Origin: Halorubrum halophilum
Lineage (GTDB): Archaea; Halobacteriota; Halobacteria; Halobacteriales; Haloferacaceae
Direction of reading: 5' to 3'
NCBI RefSeq assembly: GCF_000739595.1
Contig: NZ_BBJP01000005.1
Location: 1-64,000, forward strand
DNA length: 64,000 bases
Shown here: positions 51,492 through 59,818 of the stretch, piece by piece
Numbering within the stretch: position 1 is the first letter of the stretch
Layout of the letters: each line of letters begins with the position of its first letter
The notes under the pieces: generated by a model
Seen by the model: the letters and a program-made list of their open reading frames with translations, nothing else
Databases searched by the model: none
What the model was told of the DNA's origin: nothing
Made by a program: the position numbers and the translations under genes

Positions 51492-52928
51492 TCAGTCGGT
51501 CGGGAACTGCGGCAACCCCCCCGCCGGCGGCGAGGGGGCGTCGTCGAGCGCCTCGAAGAAGCGCCCGGCGACGAACGCCTCGACGACGTCTTCGAGCGAC
51601 TCCTCCTCCGAGACCTCCTCGAGGATGCCGAGCGGGACCTGCGCGCCGGCCATGGTCGCGTGGCCCCCGGCGGAGCCGACCGGGTCGAGCGCGTCGCGGA
51701 GCAGTTCGCCCACGTCGAGGTCGGCGCCCCGAGCCCGCGCCGAGCCGTAGATCACGCCGTCCATGTAGCCGAACACGAACGTCACCGCGATCCCGTCCAG
51801 ATCGAGGAGGCGCTCGGACGCCTGCGCGAGCGCGTCGCGGTCGCCGATTTCGCCGACGCAGGAGGCGACGGTTGAGCCGCGCACGTCGCGGCCCTCGATG
51901 GCGCGCGCGAGCACGCGGAGCGTCTCCGGGCTCACGCTCGGGCTCTCGACGCGTTCGAGCGTCGACTCGTCGGCGAACGCCGACAGCGACGCGGCCGCCT
52001 CGAAGTCCGGGATCGACGTCGACCGCGTGAAGTCCTTCGTGTCGATCCGGATCCCGTACAGGAGGGCGGTCGCGAGGGCCTGGTCGGGTTCGATGCCGAG
52101 CCGCGAGAGGTACTCCTCGATCAGCGTGCTCGTCGCGCCCGCGTCCGGCCGGATGTCGACGAACTCCCCGGCGACGGGTCCCCGCGGCGGGTGGTGGTCG
52201 ACGACGATGTCGACCGGGTGGTCTTCGGGGAGGCTGTCGTTGATCCCGGCGCGCGAGTGGTCGACGAGGGCGACCCCGTCGTAGTCGTCGAGATCGATCT
52301 CGTCGAAGGTCCGCAGCGAGAGGTCGAGCAGGTTCACCATCGCGCGGTTCTCCTGATGCGCTATCTCGCCGCCGTAACAGGCGTCCGCGGGGACGCCGAT
52401 CTCCTCGGCGATCCGCTTCAGACCGAGCGCGCTCGCGATGGCGTCGGGGTCGGGGTTGTCGTGCGCGACGACGAGGAGGGGACCGGAGAGATTCCGGAGG
52501 ACTCGAAACAGCCGGACCGGCTCCTCGTCGGCGTCGACGCCGGTGGCCTCGCGGACTCGTGAGACGACGGCCTCAACGGGATCGACGACGCGGTCGGCGG
52601 CCGCCTTCAGCGCGTCCTGCTGGGCCGCGGTCGGGTTCGTGCCGACGTGCGCGACGATCATCGCGTCCGGGTAGCGGCGTCGCGCGGCCTCCGCGGCGGC
52701 GACGTTCCGCGCCGGGTCGTCGCTCGCGACCAGCACGACAGCGGCGCTGTCGGGGTACGTCGCGGGGTCGGTCGGATCGGCCTCCACGGTGGCGACGTTG
52801 CGGTCGCGCAGGGTCGAGACCCACCCGGTGTCGTCGGTGATCGCGACGAGCTCGCCGTGCGACTCGCGGGTGCGCTCGACAAGCGTGTTCCCGACCGCGC
52901 TACAGCCGAGCAGCAGACGCCGGGCCAT
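51492..52928 (-). CDS. RCK-N/DHH phosphoesterase fusion protein
   Basis: 478 residues. Residues 1-125 are a TrkA-N/RCK-type Rossmann domain (MARRLLLGCSAVGNTLVERT, NP-binding). Residues ~145-360 are a DHH phosphoesterase with the metal-binding motif VVDHHPPRG and AHDNPDPDAIASAL, and ~370-460 a DHHA1 domain (GGHATMAGAQ). DHH-DHHA1 enzymes cleave small nucleotides or nanoRNAs, such as cyclic dinucleotides or pAp. The RCK domain could sense NAD(H), linking redox state to nucleotide signalling; that link is inference. No membrane segment is present. Confidence 0.82.
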   Translation of the reverse strand: MARRLLLGCSAVGNTLVERTRESHGELVAITDDTGWVSTLRDRNVATVEADPTDPATYPDSAAVVLVASDDPARNVAAAEAARRRYPDAMIVAHVGTNPTAAQQDALKAAADRVVDPVEAVVSRVREATGVDADEEPVRLFRVLRNLSGPLLVVAHDNPDPDAIASALGLKRIAEEIGVPADACYGGEIAHQENRAMVNLLDLSLRTFDEIDLDDYDGVALVDHSRAGINDSLPEDHPVDIVVDHHPPRGPVAGEFVDIRPDAGATSTLIEEYLSRLGIEPDQALATALLYGIRIDTKDFTRSTSIPDFEAAASLSAFADESTLERVESPSVSPETLRVLARAIEGRDVRGSTVASCVGEIGDRDALAQASERLLDLDGIAVTFVFGYMDGVIYGSARARGADLDVGELLRDALDPVGSAGGHATMAGAQVPLGILEEVSEEESLEDVVEAFVAGRFFEALDDAPSPPAGGLPQFPTD

Positions 52929-52964
52929 ACCGGCGCGAGGGGGTCGCGACGCAAAACGCTGCCG

Positions 52965-55628
52965 TCATTCGTCGGGTTCGCTCCCCCCGGGTTCGTCCCC
53001 CGACGACTGCCCGCCCTCGTGCAGAGAGCCGTTCACCGCGGCGGCGACGTCGACCGCGGCGCGGTTCTCGGCGACGTCGTGGACACGAACGATGTCCGCC
53101 CCCCGATCGGCGGCGAGCGCGGTCGCGGCGACGGTGGCGTGCTCGCGGTCGTCCGGCCCTCGGTCGACCGCGTCGTACATCGACTTGTGGGAGTGGCCGA
53201 TCAGCACCGGACAGTCGAGCGCGTCGAACTCCCGGGCGCGGTCGATCAGCTCGAACGCCTCGGCGGCCGACTTGCCGAAGCCGATCCCGGGGTCGACTAT
53301 CACCTTCTCGCGGTCGATCCCGGCGGTCTCGGCCAGCGCGAGCCGCTCGCGGAGCGCCGTGATCACGTCGTCGACGGCGTCGTCGTACTCGGGGTCGTTC
53401 GTCGGGTCGACGGGGGCTTCGAGGCTGTGCATCACCACGACCGGACAGCCGGCGTCGGCGACGACCTCGCGCATCTCCGGGTCCGCCAGCCCGGTCACGT
53501 CGTTGATGACGTCCGCGCCCGCCTCCAGCGCCGCCTCCGCGACCGCCGGCTTCCGCGTGTCGACCGAGACCAGCACGTCGCCGTCGGCGACCGCTGGCAC
53601 CGACCGGATCGCTTCCAGCGTCGGGACGACCCGATCGATCTCCTCGTCGACCGGCACGGGCTCGGCGCCCGGTCGCGTCGACTCGCCGCCCACGTCGACA
53701 ATGTCGACGCCGGCCTCGACCATCCGCTCGACGCCCGCGACCGCGTCGTCGAGGCCCCCGTGTCGCCCCCCGTCGTGGAAGGAGTCCGGCGTGACGTTGA
53801 GCACGCCCATGACTGCGGTGCCGTCGGTCCAGGGGTAGTCGTCTGGGTCGGAGTCGTCTGGGTCGGAACCGTCGGAAACGGTGTCGTCGGGACCGGAGGC
53901 GTCACGCGAGTTCCCGTCGATCCCGATTCGGTCGGCGATGTCGTCCGCGATCCCCGCGAACTCCTCGCCCTCGCGCTCGCGGAGCCGGCCGAGAAGCTCG
54001 CGGTACTCCGCCACCGTCCCCGCGAGCGTGACGGGCACGCGCTCGCCGCCGGGGACGCGCCCCTCGCCGCCGCCGAGCCCGCCGATCGCGGCGTCGCCGC
54101 CGACTTCGCGGATGGCGGCAGTGATACGTTCCGCGCGGTCGCCGCGGAGCCGGAGCGAGAGGACGCGGTGGTCGATCCCGTCGGCGTTCGCTTCGGCCGC
54201 GTCCGGCGGCACTCCGCCGGAGTCGAGCGCGCGGGCCGCTCTCGTGGCCGGGTCGGCCCCGCCCCCGACCGACCGCGGAGTCACGGTTCGCATGCGCGCC
54301 GCGCGGGCCTCGGCGACCGCGAACAGCGAGCCGACGAGCAGCACGCAGTCGCCGGGGGCGGCGCGCTCGACCGCGCTCTCGAGTGCGGCAGCCACGTCGC
54401 CGCCGGCGGTCACGTCGCCGACGCCGGCGGTCCGGAGCGCGGCGGCCAACACCTCTGGGTCCTCCGCGCGGTCGAGGTCCGGGCGGCAAGTGACCGCGGA
54501 GGCGGCGTCCGGGAGCGCGCTCGCGGCGCTCGCGTGGTCCTTGTCGTGCATCGCGCCGTACACCAAATGGAGGTCGTCGTAGTCGTACTCGGCGAGGGTC
54601 CCCGCGAGGGTCCGGCAGGCGGCCGGGTTGTGCGCGCCGTCGAGCACCGTGAGCGGGGCCGTATTGATAACCTCGAACCGGCCGGGCCACGTCGCCCGCG
54701 CGAGGCCGTCGCGGACCGCGGTGTCGGGGAGGTGGGTGGCGGCCTCGTCCGCACCGCCGAGGGCCGCCGCGGTGCGCCGGGCGAGCGCGACCGCGATCCC
54801 CGCGTTCGTCGCCTGGTGGTCGCCGACGAGCGGGATCCGGTAGGTCCCGGTCACCTCGCCGGACAGCGTCACCTCGGCGTCGGTCGGGCTCACGCGCCCC
54901 TCGTAGGCGACGGAGAGGGCGTGGTCGGAATCGTCGCCGTCGTCGTTTTCACCACTCTCTCTCACCCCCGCAACCGTCGCGACCGGGGCGCCAGCCTCGT
55001 CGGCGACCCCGCGGACGACCGACAGGGCCTCGCCCTCGCAGGCGGTGACGAAGGGGGCGCCCGGCTCGGCGATCCGCGCCTTGGTGCGGGCGATCTCTTC
55101 GATCGTGTCGCCGAGGACCGCGGTGTGTTCGAGCGAGACGTTGGTGACCGCTGTCGCGACGGGGTCGACCGCGCTGGTGGCGTCGTACTCGCCGCCGAGC
55201 CCAACCTCGAGGACGGCGGCGTCGACCTCGCGGCGCGCGAACTCGCGGATCGCCATCGCCGTGACGACTTCGAAGAAGGTGAGCGGTTCGCCGGCCGCGG
55301 CGCGCTCGACGAGCCACGGCTTCACCTCCGCGACGAAGTCGGTGATGGCGTCCTCGGTCATCGCCAGCCCGTCGACCCGGATCCGCTCGGCGAGCGCGGA
55401 GAGGTGCGGGGAGGTGTAGAGGCCGACGGAGAGCCCGGACTCGCGCAGGATCGACTCGGTCATGCGCGCGGTGCTTCCCTTCCCGTTCGAGCCGGCGACC
55501 TGCACGAACGACACGTCCTCCTCCGGGTTCCCGAGGTGGTCGAGCAGCGCCGCCACGCGCTCGGTCCCCGGCTTCACCGAGAAGCGGCGGAGGTCGAAGA
55601 GGAACGCCGCCGCCTCGTGGTAGTGCAT
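52965..55628 (-). CDS. folCP: FolC-FolP fusion: folylpolyglutamate synthase / dihydropteroate synthase
   Basis: 887 residues. The N-terminal ~430 residues are FolC: P-loop GSNGKGST (46-53), LGGEYDATSAVDPVATAVTNVSLEHTAVLG and LDGAHNPAACRTL. A ~130-residue linker with acidic repeats (SDPDDSDPDDYPW) leads into FolP (about 610-887): MGVLNVTPDSFHDGG, DVGGESTRPGA, VDPGIGFGK, the dihydropteroate synthase signatures. Together they build and poly-glutamylate folate. Haloferax has the same fusion (folCP, recalled). Start ATG 55628 is set by MHYHEAAAFLFDL; the frame is open further upstream as a shadow. Divergent from the ABC genes. Confidence 0.92.
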   Translation of the reverse strand: MHYHEAAAFLFDLRRFSVKPGTERVAALLDHLGNPEEDVSFVQVAGSNGKGSTARMTESILRESGLSVGLYTSPHLSALAERIRVDGLAMTEDAITDFVAEVKPWLVERAAAGEPLTFFEVVTAMAIREFARREVDAAVLEVGLGGEYDATSAVDPVATAVTNVSLEHTAVLGDTIEEIARTKARIAEPGAPFVTACEGEALSVVRGVADEAGAPVATVAGVRESGENDDGDDSDHALSVAYEGRVSPTDAEVTLSGEVTGTYRIPLVGDHQATNAGIAVALARRTAAALGGADEAATHLPDTAVRDGLARATWPGRFEVINTAPLTVLDGAHNPAACRTLAGTLAEYDYDDLHLVYGAMHDKDHASAASALPDAASAVTCRPDLDRAEDPEVLAAALRTAGVGDVTAGGDVAAALESAVERAAPGDCVLLVGSLFAVAEARAARMRTVTPRSVGGGADPATRAARALDSGGVPPDAAEANADGIDHRVLSLRLRGDRAERITAAIREVGGDAAIGGLGGGEGRVPGGERVPVTLAGTVAEYRELLGRLREREGEEFAGIADDIADRIGIDGNSRDASGPDDTVSDGSDPDDSDPDDYPWTDGTAVMGVLNVTPDSFHDGGRHGGLDDAVAGVERMVEAGVDIVDVGGESTRPGAEPVPVDEEIDRVVPTLEAIRSVPAVADGDVLVSVDTRKPAVAEAALEAGADVINDVTGLADPEMREVVADAGCPVVVMHSLEAPVDPTNDPEYDDAVDDVITALRERLALAETAGIDREKVIVDPGIGFGKSAAEAFELIDRAREFDALDCPVLIGHSHKSMYDAVDRGPDDREHATVAATALAADRGADIVRVHDVAENRAAVDVAAAVNGSLHEGGQSSGDEPGGSEPDE

Positions 55629-55757
55629 ACGCCGTGGGTCGGCTCGCCGTCGCTTAGGCGTAACGGACCGGGACGATCGCGGATTCCGCGGCTCCCCTCG
55701 ACTTCCCGCCCGCCCGGAAGAGCAACCCTTACGCGCGCGGCACCCCGACCGAGTAGC

Positions 55758-56831
55758 ATGAACGAGACTGCGGCCGCGTCGGCGTCCGCGGCCGAGGACG
55801 GAGAGACGGATCGCGGCACGACCGACGCCGCGGGTGTCGACGCCGCCACCGACTCCTCTCCGGTCGTCGTCGGCGAGGGCGTCCGCAAGTCGTACGGCGA
55901 GGTCGCCGCGCTCGACGGCGTCGACGTCCGGGTCGAACCCGGCGAGGTGTTCGGGCTCATCGGTCCCAACGGCGCGGGGAAGACGACGCTGGTCCGCGCG
56001 CTGACGGGGACGACCGAGGCCGAGGGCAAACTTCGGGTGTTCGGGGCCTCGCCGCGCGAGGTCGACCCGCAGCGGATCGGGCTGCTCCCGCAGTCGTTCG
56101 ATCCGCCGGAGCGGCTCACAGCGTCCGAACTGGTCGACTACTACGGCGGGCTGTACGACGCGGCCCGCGACACCGAGCCCGTCCTCCGGGACGTGGGGAT
56201 GGCCGACGACGCCGACGCATGGTACGAGACGCTCTCGGGCGGGCAGCAGCGTCGGACCTGCGTCGCCACCGCCATCGTCAACGACCCCGACCTCCTCTTC
56301 CTCGACGAGCCGACCACGGGGATCGACCCGGCCGGCCGGCGGTCGATCCACCGGCTGATCGAGCGGCTCGCGGGCGACGGGACCACCGTCTTCCTCACGA
56401 GCCACGCGATGGACGAGGTCGAGCGACTGGCCGACCGCGTCGCGCTCCTCCGTGACGGCGCGGTCGTCGCGGTCGGCGCCCCTGACGAACTCATCGCCGA
56501 ACACGGCGGCGAGCCGAGCCTGGAAGTCGCGCTCGACGGCCCCGCCGACGAGGCGGACGCCGAGTCGGTCCGAGATGCGCTTTCGGACGGGGCTGCGGGT
56601 GCGTCCTCGCCTGCAGTCGAGTCCACCCGCGAGGGCCTCCGGATCGGGGGCGTCCGACCCGAGGAGATCGGCGACGCGGTCGACGCGCTGGAGGCTGCCG
56701 GGGTCGCCTTCGAGTCGCTCGCGTGGTCCGAACCCTCGCTGGAGGACGTGTACCTCCGGCTCACGGGCGAGGAGTACTCGCCGCGGTCCGGTGAGTTCGG
56801 TGAGACCGCACCTGACGGGGGGGACCGATGA
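55758..56831 (+). CDS. ABC transporter ATP-binding protein
   Basis: 357 residues. A ~35-residue acidic lead precedes the ATPase domain: Walker A GPNGAGKTT, signature LSGGQQRR, Walker B LLFLDEPTTG and the His of TSHAMDE. The C-terminal ~100 residues are an acidic regulatory region. It overlaps the permease gene by four bases (ATGA) and is the partner of that two-gene exporter, the ABC-2 type used for drugs or lipids. Substrate unknown. Confidence 0.88.
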   Translation: MNETAAASASAAEDGETDRGTTDAAGVDAATDSSPVVVGEGVRKSYGEVAALDGVDVRVEPGEVFGLIGPNGAGKTTLVRALTGTTEAEGKLRVFGASPREVDPQRIGLLPQSFDPPERLTASELVDYYGGLYDAARDTEPVLRDVGMADDADAWYETLSGGQQRRTCVATAIVNDPDLLFLDEPTTGIDPAGRRSIHRLIERLAGDGTTVFLTSHAMDEVERLADRVALLRDGAVVAVGAPDELIAEHGGEPSLEVALDGPADEADAESVRDALSDGAAGASSPAVESTREGLRIGGVRPEEIGDAVDALEAAGVAFESLAWSEPSLEDVYLRLTGEEYSPRSGEFGETAPDGGDR

Positions 56832-57583
56832 CCCGCGTCGGGCGGATCGCGACCGAGGCGAGCGCGGCGTCGCGGTCGTTCCTCCGCCGACGGACGGCGG
56901 TGTTCTTCACCTTCTTCTTCCCAGTCATCCTCGTGCTGATCTTCGGCGCGCTGGTCCAGACGCAGCCGACCGGGGGCGGGCTGTTCGCGGAGCCCGCCGG
57001 CTACTACGTCCCCGGCTATCTCGCTGTCGTCGTCCTCTTTACGCCGCTGTCGCGCGTCGGCTCCGAGATCGCTCGCCACCGCGACGGCGGCCGGTTCGAG
57101 AAGCTGGCGACGACGCCGCTCTCGCGCGCCGAGTGGCTGCTCGCGCACACGCTGGTCAACGTCGCGATCATCGGCGCGGCGAGCCTGCTCATCCTCGCGC
57201 TCGTGGTGGTCGTGACCGACGCGAAGCCGGTCGTCTCGCCAGCCTTGGCGGCGCTCCCCGTCTTCGTCGCCGTCGCCGTCGCGCTCTTCTGCGGGCTCGG
57301 CGCGCTGCTCGGCGCGCTCGCGGACTCGCAGGACGGCGTGATCGCCGCGAGCAACACGGTCGCGCTCCCACTGCTCTTCCTCTCCGAGACGTTCGTCTCG
57401 CCCGGCTTGCTGCCGGAGTGGTTCCTGCCGGCGGTCGCGGCTTCGCCGCTGACCTACTTCGCGCGCGGGACGCGAGCGATCGTCTACGAGCCGGGGCCGT
57501 GGGTCGGCGATCTGGCGGTGCTCTCGGTCCTCGCCGCCGTGTTCCTCGCGCTGGGGGCGTACGCGGTTCCGCGGACGGACTGA
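56828..57583 (+). CDS. ABC-2 type exporter permease
   Basis: 251 residues with six membrane helices: VFFTFFFPVILVLIFGALV, YLAVVVLFTPLSRVG, LVNVAIIGAASLLILALVVVV, ALPVFVAVAVALFCGLGALLGALA, NTVALPLLFLSETFVSPGLLPEWF and VLSVLAAVFLALGAYAV. The GSEIARHRDGGRFEKLATTPLSRAEW loop is the coupling helix region of ABC-2 permeases. It is translated from the same mRNA as the ATPase. It probably exports a lipid, drug or peptide; which one is unknown. Confidence 0.85.
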   Translation: MTRVGRIATEASAASRSFLRRRTAVFFTFFFPVILVLIFGALVQTQPTGGGLFAEPAGYYVPGYLAVVVLFTPLSRVGSEIARHRDGGRFEKLATTPLSRAEWLLAHTLVNVAIIGAASLLILALVVVVTDAKPVVSPALAALPVFVAVAVALFCGLGALLGALADSQDGVIAASNTVALPLLFLSETFVSPGLLPEWFLPAVAASPLTYFARGTRAIVYEPGPWVGDLAVLSVLAAVFLALGAYAVPRTD

Positions 57584-57595
57584 GTGGTCGGGTGG

Positions 57596-57623
57596 TAGAG
57601 GGACGAGAGTAGAGGGACGAGAG
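57596..57623. repeat. Two-copy 14-base tandem repeat
   Basis: TAGAGGGACGAGAG is duplicated in tandem just after the ABC permease stop. It is short and noncoding. It is probably a slippage product and has no evident function. Confidence 0.7.
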
Positions 57624-57712
57624 CGGAGTGGCGCGCGGTCGTCGGGACGCGGACGCCGGGATATTCCGGGGTTTAGACGCGGATTCCCGGCCCCCGAAAC
57701 GGAAGCCGGTCA

Positions 57713-57751
57713 TTTATATCGCCCGACGCCATCTCCGTCAACGAGAGAAGC
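57713..57751 (+). promoter_or_regulatory. Promoter of the second tiny zinc-ribbon gene
   Basis: CATTTATATC (TTTATAT at 57713-57719) is a TATA-like box 33-39 bases before the GTG start at 57752, implying a leader of about 8-12 bases. No Shine-Dalgarno sequence is visible, so the start codon is read near the 5' end of the mRNA. This supports the GTG start. Confidence 0.5.
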
Positions 57752-57889
57752 GTGCCCACCGTTCAATTCACCTGCTCGGACTGCACGCAGACGATCGAGG
57801 TCAACGACGAGATGCGGGAGACGATCCTCGACACCGGCTGTCCGGTCTGTACGACCCCGGCCAGCGAAGACGACTTCGACGACGAGTAG
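57752..57889 (+). CDS. Tiny zinc-ribbon protein (DUF7560-like), copy 2, GTG start
   Basis: 45 residues: (V/M)PTVQFTCSDCTQTIEVNDEMRETILDTGCPVCTTPASEDDFDDE. Two CxxC pairs form one zinc ribbon, and the sequence parallels the protein at 49088 position by position. The start is GTG, not ATG, so simple ORF calling misses it. A TATA-like box 33-39 bases upstream supports it. It is followed by repeat copy E. A paralogue pair of tiny ribbon proteins 8.7 kb apart suggests they act on different partners. Confidence 0.7.
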   Translation: MPTVQFTCSDCTQTIEVNDEMRETILDTGCPVCTTPASEDDFDDE

Positions 57890-57931
57890 CGGCTTTACCG
57901 TCGATATGCGGGTGAGCCTGTACTCGATCAT

Positions 57932-58356
57932 TTATAAGCGATCGACGATTCTGCGGTGACCGCCTCCAAAGCTCTAGCCGCTTGCTTATAAACAGCTGCT
58001 GGCAGATCGGCGGTGAACACTTCCAAAGCCCCAGCCGGTGAGGCGGGCGCACGCTCGCTGCGCGCTTCGGTCGCTCGCGCTGCTCGCTCCCTGCAGTGCT
58101 TACGTCACCTGCGCCCGCCTCGCCGGCTGCCCCTTTGAGTCCCACCCCGCACGGCACCGCCCCGCACCTCACGCCTCCCCAGCCTCGTCGGTCGTCCTCC
58201 GCGTTGCTCCGGACGACCGACTCCAGCGAGAGACCTTCGGTCTCTCTCTACTCGCGCCCTTATCAGGGCGCTCGGAGGCGCGCAGGGCGAGAGCGAAGCT
58301 CTCGCTTGCAGCCGGCGCGTAGCGCCGGCGACGCCGACCGCACATCTGCTTATAAG
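57932..58356 (+). repeat. Dispersed structured intergenic element, copy E (with duplicated left end)
   Basis: It occupies most of the 480-base convergent gap before ilvA. The left end is duplicated: a first TTATAAG at 57932-57938 with GGTGACCGCC, then a second TTATAAA at 57986-57992 with GGTGAACACT, both 16-19 bases before GGTGA. P1 pairs 58033-58051 with 58110-58128 (19 bp, one G-U pair), core CCCCTTTGAGTCCCACC at about 58130-58146, P2 pairs 58187-58196 with 58212-58221, P3 pairs 58254-58259 with 58266-58271. Extra perfect hairpins are inserted at 58229-58245 (AGAGACC), 58287-58305 and 58311-58329. It ends with CTTATAAGTG. Confidence 0.85.
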
Positions 58357-58369
58357 TGTTCGTCTGCGA

Positions 58370-59581
58370 TCACGAGAGAATCTCGACCTCGTACCCGTCG
58401 GCTTCGAGCGCGTCGACGATGTCGGCGGCGTGCTCGGCGTCGTCGGTCTCCAGTTCGAGTTCGAGTTCGGCGGCGTTGACGGCAACGTCCCGCGAGGTGC
58501 GGTCGTGGTGGACTGCATACACGTTCGCGCCGGTGCGGGCGACGATGCTGGAGACGCGCTCCAGTTCGCCGGGTCGGTCCTTCAGGTCGATCGTGATCTT
58601 GAGGTATCGGCCCATCTGGACCAGTCCCCGCCGGATCACGGTGCCGAGGCGGTTGAGGTCGATGTTGCCGCCGCAGAGCGCGGCGACGATCGTCTCGTCC
58701 TCGTCGTACTCGAACGCCTCCGAGAGGACGGCCGCGAGCGCGACCGCGCCGGCCCCCTCGACGAGCGTCTTCGAGCGCTCTAAGAGGAGCGTGAGCGCGA
58801 GGGCTATCTCGCGGTCGTCGACCGTGACGACCTCGTCGACGTACTCGGCCATTACCTCAAAGGTCTGCTCGCCGACAGATCGGGTGGCGATCCCGTCGGC
58901 GATCGTGTCGACGCTGTCGATCTCGCGGACCGCTCCGGCCTCCAGCGACTTCGCGGCCGAGGCCGCGCCCTCGGCCTGCACGCCGACGACCCGCACGTCC
59001 GGGAGCTGTTCTTTGATCGCGACCGCGACCCCCGAGATGAGCCCGCCGCCGCCGATCGGGACGACGACCGTGTCGAGGTCGGGGCAGTCGTCGACGATCT
59101 CGAGGCCGAGTGTCCCCTGCCCAGCCATCACCACGGGGTCGTCGAACGCGTGGACATAGGTCCGGCCCTCCTCGCGTTCGAGCTCGTGGGCGTACGCCTG
59201 CGCTTCGTCGTAGTCGACGCCCTCCAGCCGGACACTGGCGCCGTACCCGCGCGTGGCCTTCACCTTCGAGACGGGCGCGAACTTCGGCATCACGACGGTG
59301 GCGTCGACGCCCGCGCGGTCGGCCGCGAGGGCGACGCCCTGCGCGTGGTTGCCCGCGCTCGCGGTGACCACGCCGGCCTCGCGCTCGCTCTCGGAGAGCG
59401 TGGCGATCCGGTTCATCGCGCCGCGGATCTTGAACGCGCCGGTGCGCTGGAAGTTCTCCAATTTGAGGTGCACGTCCGCGCCGCTCATCTCGGAGAAGGT
59501 CCGCGACCGCTCTAAGGGCGTGTGCCGGGCGGCGTCGCCGACGCGCTCGCGCGCCTCGCGAACGTCGGAGAGACTGATCAT
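58370..59581 (-). CDS. ilvA: Threonine ammonia-lyase (catabolic/biosynthetic) with ACT domain
   Basis: 403 residues. The PLP lysine is Lys51 in NFQRTGAFKIRGA, with the SAGNHAQG loop and a glycine-rich PIGGGGL segment for phosphate binding. The C-terminal ~75 residues form an ACT domain (LKDRPGELERVSSIVARTGANVYAV), used for feedback control by amino acids, probably isoleucine or valine. It deaminates threonine to 2-oxobutyrate, the first step to isoleucine. Convergent with repeat copy E; no adjacent ilv gene. Serine dehydratase activity is a related possibility. Confidence 0.9.
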   Translation of the reverse strand: MISLSDVREARERVGDAARHTPLERSRTFSEMSGADVHLKLENFQRTGAFKIRGAMNRIATLSESEREAGVVTASAGNHAQGVALAADRAGVDATVVMPKFAPVSKVKATRGYGASVRLEGVDYDEAQAYAHELEREEGRTYVHAFDDPVVMAGQGTLGLEIVDDCPDLDTVVVPIGGGGLISGVAVAIKEQLPDVRVVGVQAEGAASAAKSLEAGAVREIDSVDTIADGIATRSVGEQTFEVMAEYVDEVVTVDDREIALALTLLLERSKTLVEGAGAVALAAVLSEAFEYDEDETIVAALCGGNIDLNRLGTVIRRGLVQMGRYLKITIDLKDRPGELERVSSIVARTGANVYAVHHDRTSRDVAVNAAELELELETDDAEHAADIVDALEADGYEVEILS

Positions 59582-59818
59582 ACGCTGGTGTCGCCGCGCC
59601 GGGAGCTAATTGGTTCCGGTCCGTTCCGTTTCGCCACCGAACAACGCGAACGAGACCGCGCCTCGATCGAGCCGCGGGCTCGTCGTCTGTGAAGGGGGGA
59701 ATGCACGCGTGTGACGTGCAAGTAGAACGAAACGTGCCGAATACAAAAAGGTAGGGCTAGCGGAGTGAAAGTGAAAACGCACGACTGCGGCGCCGTCATC
59801 GCTCCGTCAGACGGGATC

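Noticed and set aside
52647-56831. 1394-codon plus-strand open frame
   Set aside because: It runs antisense to folCP and only its last third (from 55758) is a real gene. Long shadow frames are expected in such GC-rich, codon-biased DNA.
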